Shown piece by piece: positions 1 to 6,654 of a stretch of 8,668 nucleotides of DNA (position 1 is its first letter; the number at the start of each line of letters is the position of its first letter). The translations under genes and the position numbers were made by a program. Origin of the DNA: Acholeplasmataceae bacterium (lineage in GTDB: Bacteria; Bacillota_I; Bacilli_A; Acholeplasmatales; Acholeplasmataceae); the NCBI GenBank assembly GCA_003497445.1, contig DNNX01000033.1:1-8668 (forward strand), given 5' to 3'. The notes below the pieces were generated by a model. It searched no databases. It was not told the DNA's origin and saw only the letters and a list, made by a program, of their open reading frames with translations.

Positions 1-1
1 T

Positions 2-1978
2 GACTGGTTATGGACTTGGAAATTAGCACTTGATAACCAATGGTTCCGTGCAATTTCAGGTGGTGGTGACTTTATTACTAAAGGTATTAAAGGTGCTGCT
101 GAATATGTTGCTGGTACTGGTTCTTGGGAAGATGTTGGTGTCTCTATTGTTGATGGAAACACCATTCAATTAGAATATGTATCTGAACAATCAGAATTTG
201 ATGTTGTGTATGGATTTACAGGTGCATCTCTTGCTGCATTAAATCAAGAATTGTTTGAATCTCTTGGTGCAGACGTTGCAGAGCGTACAGTAGCATATGG
301 ACAATCGCCTGTTACAATTGCTGCAAATGGTGCATATTACATTGACGCTTATACACCAGACCAATTAATCACTGCTAAGAAAAATGCTGCATATGTAGAT
401 GCTGAAAAATATTACTACACAGGACAACAGTTTAGATTCATTGAAGGTTCTGAACAATTATTTGAAGAATTCTTAGCTGGACGTTTAGAAAGTGCTTCTG
501 TACCTTCTGCACGTGTAACTGAGTTTATTAATGACCCTCGTGTGAAAACTTCTCCAGCTGCTACAACATGGAGATTACAAATGAACATGTTTGGTACTGA
601 AGCAAACCGTGATGCTTACATTGCGAAGTATCCAGGAAGTGGTATTGATCCAGATTTCGTACCTGAACCAATCTTAATGTATAAAGAATTCCGTCAAGCA
701 TTGTACTATGGTTTCGACCGTTATACTGCTGCGGTAGAAGTTGTTCAAACTTATTTACCAGCACATACACTCTTTGCATCAACTTATTTCTTAGATGGTT
801 CTTCAGGACTAAGTGTTCGTACTGGTGAAGCGGGTGCTGCAGTTGTAACAAACTTCGGTGGAGACTCAAATGGTTACTTCCCTGATGCTGCATTAGATTT
901 ATTCAAATCTGCTGTTGCTGCTGCAATTGCTGATGGATACTATACAGCTGGTACTGCAGAAGCCTATACAACAATTGAGCTTGGCTTAACATATGCTTCA
1001 AGTGGTAACACTGCTGCACAAGCAATGATTGCTGAACTTGAAAAACAATATGAAGCATTGCTAGTAGATGATGAAAATTTTGTAAATATTGATATTATTG
1101 TTGCAGATGTCGCATTCCCTGGAAACTACTACGATTATATGTTAATTGCGAATACGGATTTAGGTATTGGTGGTATTTCAGGATCACTTCTTGATGCTCC
1201 AGGATTCTTAGATGTATTCTCAGATGACAACCGTTCAGGATTTACTCTTAACTGGGGTAAAGATACCACAACTGCAAACATTCCAGTATCATATGTTAAT
1301 CTAGATGGTGAAACTGTTTATGAAACTTGGGGTTATAACGCACTCATTATGGCATTAGTTGGTAAAACGTATGTTCGTGATGGTGTAGAACAAGAGTCAT
1401 GGACTGAACCAGTTGCTCTTGCTAAGGCATATTTAGATATGGCAGGGCAAGTGTACGAAACATCTGCAGATGGTACTGCGCTGGCTGAAGTTTTTGAAGG
1501 AAAAACATTAACTGAATTGGCAGAAGAATTAGGTGCAGACTCAGTTGTGGCGTATACAGTTGTCGCTGAATCAGGTAATAACTATCTATTTATCCTTGAA
1601 GAAACATTTGGTGAATACACTTTATATTCTCAACAAGCACTTATCACAGATGCTGAATCTGCGATTGTAGCATACATACAAAGCTATGGATACACTAACG
1701 TAACTGCAACTGCAACATTACTAGATGATGCAGGTGTTGCTGCTAACGATTACTTACAAGAACTATATGATGAAACAGATGCTGAAGGTAATGTCACCAC
1801 AGATGTTAACCCAACGACTGTTGCTGAAATATTTGCGAATCAAGAGGTTACTGATCCAAATGCAGAGTTATATGCAGTCACATGGCAATTAGATGCCGGT
1901 GGTAACACTTACAATGGTTCAGATGCGTTTATTGTATTGAACATCAACGGATACTTTGTAGTAGTTGAATGGTTATAA
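2..1978 (+). CDS. oppA: Oligopeptide ABC transporter substrate-binding protein OppA (5' partial)
   Basis: This is the C-terminal 658 residues of a family 5 extracellular solute-binding protein, which captures peptides and delivers them to the OppBC channel. The frame is open from base 2, so the start codon, signal peptide and any lipobox lie upstream; the GTG at 206 is internal. Family features visible are the DWLWTWKLALDNQ segment at residues 1-13, the G-AYYIDAYTPDQLITAKKN segment near 115-132, and the FRQALYYGFDR segment near 230-240. The usual binding-protein fold appears to end around residue 465. About 190 further residues follow that I do not recognise; they are acidic and probably alpha/beta, and may contain two diverged copies of one unit (about 490-543 and 604-657). 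The visible part has no cysteine. Arginine is encoded by CGT in 11 of 13 cases, unlike oppB, which suggests high expression. A terminator follows directly. The Opp assignment rests on the oppBCDF genes downstream; other peptide substrates are possible. Confidence 0.9.
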   Translation, partial: DWLWTWKLALDNQWFRAISGGGDFITKGIKGAAEYVAGTGSWEDVGVSIVDGNTIQLEYVSEQSEFDVVYGFTGASLAALNQELFESLGADVAERTVAYGQSPVTIAANGAYYIDAYTPDQLITAKKNAAYVDAEKYYYTGQQFRFIEGSEQLFEEFLAGRLESASVPSARVTEFINDPRVKTSPAATTWRLQMNMFGTEANRDAYIAKYPGSGIDPDFVPEPILMYKEFRQALYYGFDRYTAAVEVVQTYLPAHTLFASTYFLDGSSGLSVRTGEAGAAVVTNFGGDSNGYFPDAALDLFKSAVAAAIADGYYTAGTAEAYTTIELGLTYASSGNTAAQAMIAELEKQYEALLVDDENFVNIDIIVADVAFPGNYYDYMLIANTDLGIGGISGSLLDAPGFLDVFSDDNRSGFTLNWGKDTTTANIPVSYVNLDGETVYETWGYNALIMALVGKTYVRDGVEQESWTEPVALAKAYLDMAGQVYETSADGTALAEVFEGKTLTELAEELGADSVVAYTVVAESGNNYLFILEETFGEYTLYSQQALITDAESAIVAYIQSYGYTNVTATATLLDDAGVAANDYLQELYDETDAEGNVTTDVNPTTVAEIFANQEVTDPNAELYAVTWQLDAGGNTYNGSDAFIVLNINGYFVVVEWL

Positions 1979-1997
1979 AATATAAATAAACCTTTTT

Positions 1998-2029
1998 AAA
2001 AGACTGATAAAATTATCAGTCTTTTTTTT
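1998..2029 (+). terminator. Intrinsic terminator after oppA
   Basis: AGACTGATAA (2001-2010) is the exact reverse complement of TTATCAGTCT (2013-2022). This gives a stem of 8-9 base pairs around a small AT loop, extendable outward by A-T pairs from 1998-2000 to 2023-2025. A run of eight T (2022-2029) follows at once, the classic Rho-independent layout. It begins about 20 bases after the oppA stop, so most oppA transcripts should end here and oppBCDF should depend on its own promoter or on read-through. Confidence 0.9.
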
Positions 2030-2092
2030 ATTTTAAGAAATATGGTTTTTGTCTTTATTAGTGTGTTTTAAGTAGCATTGATGATATCTTTA

Positions 2093-2101
2093 TGTTATAA
2101 T
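2093..2101 (+). promoter_or_regulatory. Extended -10 promoter for oppBCDF
   Basis: A perfect TATAAT lies at 2096-2101 and is preceded by TG one base upstream (2093-2094), forming an extended -10 element typical of Gram-positive housekeeping sigma-factor promoters. No good TTGACA-like box stands 16-18 bases upstream (2073-2078 reads TAGCAT), which fits an extended -10 promoter that does not need one. Transcription should start near 2108, leaving a leader of about 22 bases with no room for a riboswitch. Placement after the oppA terminator supports a separate oppBCDF transcript. Confidence 0.7.
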
Positions 2102-2115
2102 ATTAGAAAATAATT

Positions 2116-2122
2116 AAGGTGA
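2116..2122 (+). promoter_or_regulatory. Ribosome binding site of oppB
   Basis: AAGGTGA lies 7 bases before the ATG at 2130 and is a good Shine-Dalgarno match. It fixes the oppB start and is the only ribosome binding site in the operon that lies in a non-coding leader; those of oppC, oppD and oppF lie inside the preceding gene. Confidence 0.75.
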
Positions 2123-2129
2123 ATATTAA

Positions 2130-3224
2130 ATGACAAAGTATATTTTTCAAAGATTAATATGGATTATTGTAATCTTAATCACAACACTTACAATCACATT
2201 TGTATTACTTAAGCTTGCGCCAGAATTTCCACCAACAAAAAATGAAGAAAGAGATACTTGGTTAACAAAACAATATAGTGATGGTTATTATACACTTGAT
2301 ATTTTACTTAGAAGTGATCCAGAAACCTCTACTACGATCGAAGAAATTAAGCTAGAAGACGGATTTAACAAAACGGTCTTTATTGTAAGCCCGGAAAATG
2401 ATTCTACCGTGTTTAAAGTTTTTAGACGTATACCGATTATTAGACAGTACTTAACATGGCTTGAAAATGTAGTGATGGATTGGAATTGGGGGACTTCTAG
2501 TAAGGTAAGGGTAAATGCTCCAGCGTTTTCGTTAATCTCAGATAGATTTCCTCTTACTATACGTTTAAATGTATTAACATTATTATTTTATATTCCATTT
2601 GGGTTTTTATTTGGAATTGTTGCTGCTTTGAAAAAAGATACATGGGTAGATAATTTGATGCAAATTATTATTATCGTATTTATTTCTTTACCTGCATTAG
2701 TTTTTGTCTTATTATTGCAAATTGTTTTAGGATATCAATTAGAATGGCTGCCGCCTTTATTTCCTATCATAGAGCTTGAATCAGCTGGACGAGTTGCAGC
2801 AGGATTTATAATTCCTGTTATAGCTGCAGGATTACCTGCTATCGCGGGTTTAACGAGATTATTACGAGCAGAGTTATCTGAAGTATTGACTTCAGAATTC
2901 TTGCAACTTGCTAAAACAAAAGGCTTGTCATATCAACAAGCTGTTGTAAGACATGCAATTAGAAATTCAATGGTTCCAATGATTCCAATAATCATCGGAT
3001 CTTTTGCAGGGCTACTATCTGGGTCATTCATTCTAGAGCAAGTGTATTCAATTCCGGGTGTTGGTAGAGTGACACTTCAAGCTTTATCACAAGGAAATTA
3101 TGATTATAATGTTATCATGGTTTCTAGTGCTTTTTATGGTGTCATTGGTTTATTTGCCGTTCTTATTGTAGACCTATCTTATGGAATTATTGATCCAAGA
3201 ATAAGAATGGGAGCGAAAAAATAA
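2130..3224 (+). CDS. oppB: Oligopeptide ABC transporter permease OppB
   Basis: This is one of the two membrane subunits forming the peptide channel. It has 364 residues, compared with about 305-320 in typical OppB proteins. Predicted membrane helices lie near residues 9-29, 143-167, 176-200, 223-243, 283-303 and 328-352. The EAA loop that docks on the ATPase is clear at about 252-283 (SEFLQLAKTKGLSYQQAVVRH), as is the SIPGVGRV-type motif after it (307-314). The stretch between helix 1 and helix 2 (about 30-142) is longer than usual and holds an acidic segment around 40-95, probably exposed outside the cell. The start is well supported by AAGGTGA 7 bases upstream. The stop overlaps the oppC start as TAATG. 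Arginine is mostly AGA (12 of 17), in contrast to oppA. The permease assignment is firm; peptide rather than nickel or other substrate is inferred from the neighbours. Confidence 0.95.
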   Translation: MTKYIFQRLIWIIVILITTLTITFVLLKLAPEFPPTKNEERDTWLTKQYSDGYYTLDILLRSDPETSTTIEEIKLEDGFNKTVFIVSPENDSTVFKVFRRIPIIRQYLTWLENVVMDWNWGTSSKVRVNAPAFSLISDRFPLTIRLNVLTLLFYIPFGFLFGIVAALKKDTWVDNLMQIIIIVFISLPALVFVLLLQIVLGYQLEWLPPLFPIIELESAGRVAAGFIIPVIAAGLPAIAGLTRLLRAELSEVLTSEFLQLAKTKGLSYQQAVVRHAIRNSMVPMIPIIIGSFAGLLSGSFILEQVYSIPGVGRVTLQALSQGNYDYNVIMVSSAFYGVIGLFAVLIVDLSYGIIDPRIRMGAKK

Positions 3225-5125
3225 TGTCGAAAAAATATAATAAAGCATTATTTTCTTTAGTTCAAGAAAATGATAGATTAAAAGACAAACCTTTACAAAC
3301 TAAGCAACTCACCTATTTTCAAGATGCAATGCTTCGTTTCACTAAAAATAAATACAATGTTATAGCCTCTGTTATATTGTTTATTATGATTTTAATGTCA
3401 ATTTTTGTACCTATATTAACACCTTCACGGTTTTATGAAACAACAAATTCCGAATTAACAACGTTGCCTCCAAGAGTCCCATTGCTTGAAGATTTAGGCA
3501 TTTTAGATGGAACTAAATTATATGAAAATCAGCCGATTGATAGAGATACAATCGATCCTGAAACTGGGCTCGGTTATCCAATCGTAGGTTTTGAAGAGCA
3601 ATTTATTGATTTCTCTACACTCCAAAATCAAGTTATCATTGGTAACGATAAAAGTCCTCTATTTGTTGGTGGTACAGTAGAGCTTTATGTGAATACATCT
3701 AGAACTTCAGCAGCTGTAATTTCTGGAGAAATTGTGACGCTTTTTAATGGCGACTATGTGAATGTTGATTTAGGATCTATGCCAGAAATAGGCACACTTG
3801 AAATCTATATATCAGAGGTAAATTTAACAAGTTCACTTTTGGGTTGGGATGATGAGAAACTTACCTTAATAGGAACAGTGAACCAAAGTGGAGTGACAAG
3901 TTTAGATCCTGTTAAAGAATTAACCAATGGATTTTTAATTCTTAGATATGTTCTCGAAGAACCAAGTGATGATGGAAGAGACAAAGTTGTTTTTAATACG
4001 GTGTCATTGGTTTCTGGTACTACTCAAGAAGTGAGTAAAGAATATACTGGATACAATTTATCTATGTTTAAATTCTTCATTTTAGATTCAACAACTGAGA
4101 ATGGTCGTTATTTAAGAAATGGTGCTGAAATGATCATAGCATCTTTCAGATACGACGAGTATGAAGCACTTTTTTCTGATAAACCACGTATTATCGGAGC
4201 AAATGAATATAATCAAATTTTATTAGATAATCCAGGTATGGCAGAAACAATTACAGTAGATCCTAACAATCCAGATGCTTGGTCGTTTGATGAAGGCTTC
4301 CCTATTGCAGCTGTTACTGATGTTGATAGAATCATTATTGCAGGAAGAGAATATATCAATTATAAAGTACAAATTAATGGTAGATATTCCCTTGGATTTG
4401 ATGAAACACCATATTTCATATTTGGTACTGATGTCTTTGGAAAAGATTTATTCGTCCTTATTTGGTTAGGACTAAGAACATCCTTATTACTAGGTTTTCT
4501 AGCCACATTATTCAACATAATTATTGGTATTATTTGGGGTGCAACATCGGCTTATTATGGTGGTCAAGTTGACATGCTCATGGAACGTTTTACAGATATT
4601 TGGGGAAGTTTTCCTCAAATTACCATGATAGGTATCATTACCGTTCTTATTGGACCGGGGTTCCTAGCCTTGTTTATTTTTGTTGTCTATGATGGTTGGA
4701 TTGGAGCTGCCAAAGTCACTAGATTCCAGTTTTATAGATACAAAGGTTCTGAATATGTTCTTGCAGCTAGAACACTAGGTTCTTCTGATAGACGTATTAT
4801 ATTTAAACATATTTTGCCGAACGCCTTAGGAACGATTGTGACACGTGTTGTCCTAGCTATTCCATCCGTTATTTTCTTAGAAGTGAACTTATCATTCTTA
4901 GGTTTTGGTATCGGTAATGGACAAACGCTCACTTTAGGACCAATTGAACTTACAGGTACATCGATCGGTGTCATTTTAAATGATGGACAACAACAAATAT
5001 TTGCAGGTAACTTGTGGTTAGTTATTTTCCCTGCACTCATTGTAGCAATATTGATGATTACTTTTAACATGTTTGGTAATGCCCTCCGTGATGCACTCAA
5101 TCCACAGTTAAGAGGTAGCGAATAA
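3224..5125 (+). CDS. oppC: Oligopeptide ABC transporter permease OppC with large extracytoplasmic insertion
   Basis: This is the second channel-forming subunit. It has 633 residues, about twice the usual 290-310. An OppC N-terminal region with cytoplasmic tail and first helix (about 28-66) is followed by roughly 325 unrecognised residues (70-395). The conserved permease core then resumes at GTDVFGKDLF (401-410), a motif that normally follows soon after helix 1. Further helices lie near 415-440, 458-476, 478-495, 537-560 and 597-619. The EAA loop is clear at 507-533 (SEYVLAARTLGSSDRRIIFK). The topology of OppC puts the insertion outside the membrane. It is rich in hydrophobic/polar alternation and short turns, suggesting beta structure, and has no cysteine. 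The frame is open throughout, with no sign of frameshift or gene fusion at DNA level. The ATG overlaps the oppB stop by one base (TAATG), with GGGAG at 3209-3213 as ribosome binding site. Confidence 0.93.
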   Translation: MSKKYNKALFSLVQENDRLKDKPLQTKQLTYFQDAMLRFTKNKYNVIASVILFIMILMSIFVPILTPSRFYETTNSELTTLPPRVPLLEDLGILDGTKLYENQPIDRDTIDPETGLGYPIVGFEEQFIDFSTLQNQVIIGNDKSPLFVGGTVELYVNTSRTSAAVISGEIVTLFNGDYVNVDLGSMPEIGTLEIYISEVNLTSSLLGWDDEKLTLIGTVNQSGVTSLDPVKELTNGFLILRYVLEEPSDDGRDKVVFNTVSLVSGTTQEVSKEYTGYNLSMFKFFILDSTTENGRYLRNGAEMIIASFRYDEYEALFSDKPRIIGANEYNQILLDNPGMAETITVDPNNPDAWSFDEGFPIAAVTDVDRIIIAGREYINYKVQINGRYSLGFDETPYFIFGTDVFGKDLFVLIWLGLRTSLLLGFLATLFNIIIGIIWGATSAYYGGQVDMLMERFTDIWGSFPQITMIGIITVLIGPGFLALFIFVVYDGWIGAAKVTRFQFYRYKGSEYVLAARTLGSSDRRIIFKHILPNALGTIVTRVVLAIPSVIFLEVNLSFLGFGIGNGQTLTLGPIELTGTSIGVILNDGQQQIFAGNLWLVIFPALIVAILMITFNMFGNALRDALNPQLRGSE

Positions 5126-6654
5126 TGAAAAAAGAAAAAGTACTAGAAGTTAATAATTTAAAAATCTCATTCCGCACACCAAATGGATTAGTGCGTGCCG
5201 TTAGAGAGATATCATTTGATTTATACAAAGGAGAAACACTTGCAATTGTAGGTGAATCTGGATCGGGTAAATCTGTAACAAACCGTGCAATCATGGGTAT
5301 TTTAGCCGGTAATGGTATTATTGACGATGGATCCATTTTGTATCGTGAACAAGATTTAGCGAAGCTTTCTGAAGCGAACTTTCATGCGATTCGTGGTAAT
5401 AAAATTGGAATGATTTTCCAAGACCCCTTATCAAGTTTAAATCCTACTATGAAAATTGGTAAACAGATCACTGAAGCGATGCTTATCAATGGTAATCGAA
5501 TCAAAAACAAAATGGTTGATATGTATCATACTGAATACTATGAATATTTAAACAAGAAAAAAGAATTAGATTTAGCACGTAAAAATGCGAAAACTAGAAT
5601 CTTTGAAATTCAACTAGATGATACAATTTCTAAACAAGATAAAAAGACACAAATCGCATCAGTTAAGACTGAATTAAGGGGAAAACTTTCAGATATAAAA
5701 GCTGAGATTCCAACATATAAAAAGAAATATATAGAGAAAAAAGAAGCAGCGAAAAAAGATGTAAAAGCTTATGTTGCTCAAATTAAAGTAGATGAAAAAG
5801 TTGAACTAGAATCATTAAAAGCGAATCTTTTGGAACAAAAAAAATTATTTGAAACATTTGCTAAAGGCTCTGAAGATTATTCAAATCAATTAAAAAAAAT
5901 CAACAAAGTCAAAGATAACATTCGTAATAATCGTGAAAACTTTAAAAGAAAACTTTATGTCACTAAAAAAGAAGCTTATGCACGAGCAATTGAAATTATG
6001 AATGAAGTTGGTATTCCAGAACCAGAAAAAAGATTTAATCAATATCCATTTCAATTTTCTGGTGGAATGAGACAACGTGTGGTGATTGCGATTGCACTTA
6101 TGGCTAATCCCGAAGTATTAATATGTGATGAACCAACAACCGCACTTGATGTGACCATTCAAGGACAAATTCTAAATCTTATTAAAAAATTGAAAAAACA
6201 AAGAGACCTCTCTGTCATTTTTATTACCCATGATTTAGGTGTCGTCGCAAACGTTGCGGACCGTGTAGCTGTCATGTATGCTGGTAAAATCGTAGAGTAT
6301 GGAACATCAGAAGATGTTTTCTATAATCCTAAACATCCATATACATGGGCATTATTATCAAGTGTTCCAGATTTAGATACGAAAGAAAAACTATTATCAA
6401 TTCCAGGAACACCTCCAGACATGTTATACCCACCAAAAGGGGATGCGTTTGCTGATAGAAATCAATTTGCATTAAAAATTGATTTTGAAGAACAACCTCC
6501 TTTCTTTAAAATTTCTGATAGTCACTATGCAGCGACATGGTTATTACATGAAGATGCACCAAAAGTTGACATACCTGTGATTGTTAAAGATCGTATTGAA
6601 AAATATAAAGCCCAAGAAAAGACATTTCAACAAAGTAAAGGAGCTCAAGCATAA
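5125..6654 (+). CDS. oppD: Oligopeptide ABC transporter ATP-binding protein OppD with coiled-coil insertion
   Basis: This cytoplasmic ATPase powers peptide import as partner of OppF. All ABC motifs are intact: Walker A GESGSGKS (43-50), Q-loop glutamine 99 in IFQDPLSSLNP, signature FSGGMRQR (311-318), Walker B VLICDEP with catalytic Glu336, D-loop ALDV (340-343) and switch His369. It has 509 residues instead of about 330-360. The excess, about 122-282, sits between Q-loop and signature, inside the helical subdomain. It is Lys/Glu-rich and nearly free of Pro and Gly, as expected for long helices or a coiled-coil hairpin. The C-terminal oligopeptide-type extension is present (HPYTWALLSSVPDL, then IPGTPPDM), but the four cysteines that bind an iron-sulfur cluster in many OppD/DppD proteins are absent. 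From memory, streptococcal and lactococcal homologues also lack them. The start overlaps the oppC stop (TAATG), with AGAGG at 5111-5115. Confidence 0.95.
   Translation: MKKEKVLEVNNLKISFRTPNGLVRAVREISFDLYKGETLAIVGESGSGKSVTNRAIMGILAGNGIIDDGSILYREQDLAKLSEANFHAIRGNKIGMIFQDPLSSLNPTMKIGKQITEAMLINGNRIKNKMVDMYHTEYYEYLNKKKELDLARKNAKTRIFEIQLDDTISKQDKKTQIASVKTELRGKLSDIKAEIPTYKKKYIEKKEAAKKDVKAYVAQIKVDEKVELESLKANLLEQKKLFETFAKGSEDYSNQLKKINKVKDNIRNNRENFKRKLYVTKKEAYARAIEIMNEVGIPEPEKRFNQYPFQFSGGMRQRVVIAIALMANPEVLICDEPTTALDVTIQGQILNLIKKLKKQRDLSVIFITHDLGVVANVADRVAVMYAGKIVEYGTSEDVFYNPKHPYTWALLSSVPDLDTKEKLLSIPGTPPDMLYPPKGDAFADRNQFALKIDFEEQPPFFKISDSHYAATWLLHEDAPKVDIPVIVKDRIEKYKAQEKTFQQSKGAQA

Noticed and set aside
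206..208. GTG as the start codon of oppA
   Set aside because: The same frame is open back to base 2 and encodes typical family 5 binding-protein sequence (DWLWTWKLALDNQ), so the gene is cut by the window edge and GTG is an internal valine.
561..893. Minus-strand open frame opposite oppA
   Set aside because: The translation is rich in His, Gln and Leu, as expected from the complement of repetitive Gly/Ala/Thr codons; the sense strand is clearly coding.
2073..2078. -35 box for the oppBCDF promoter
   Set aside because: TAGCAT matches the TTGACA consensus at only two positions; a TTGATG at 2078-2083 matches better but is only 12 bases from the -10. The promoter is better explained as an extended -10 type.
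1979..2129. T-box, riboswitch or operator controlling oppBCDF
   Set aside because: Apart from the terminator and the extended -10, no conserved leader motif or clear inverted repeat was seen, and the predicted leader of about 22 bases is too short for a riboswitch.
3431..4406. OppC doubling caused by a gene fusion error, frameshift or inserted mobile element
   Set aside because: The frame runs without a stop, the base composition matches the neighbours, no terminal inverted repeats or transposase were seen, and the flanking permease parts join in the expected order.
4275..4469. Short plus-strand frame inside oppC
   Set aside because: It is an out-of-frame shadow within a conserved coding region, with no ribosome binding site and unlikely composition.
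4732..5100. Minus-strand open frame opposite the end of oppC
   Set aside because: It lies antisense to the conserved EAA-loop region of OppC; its product is unlike any protein I recognise and has no promoter or ribosome binding site of its own.
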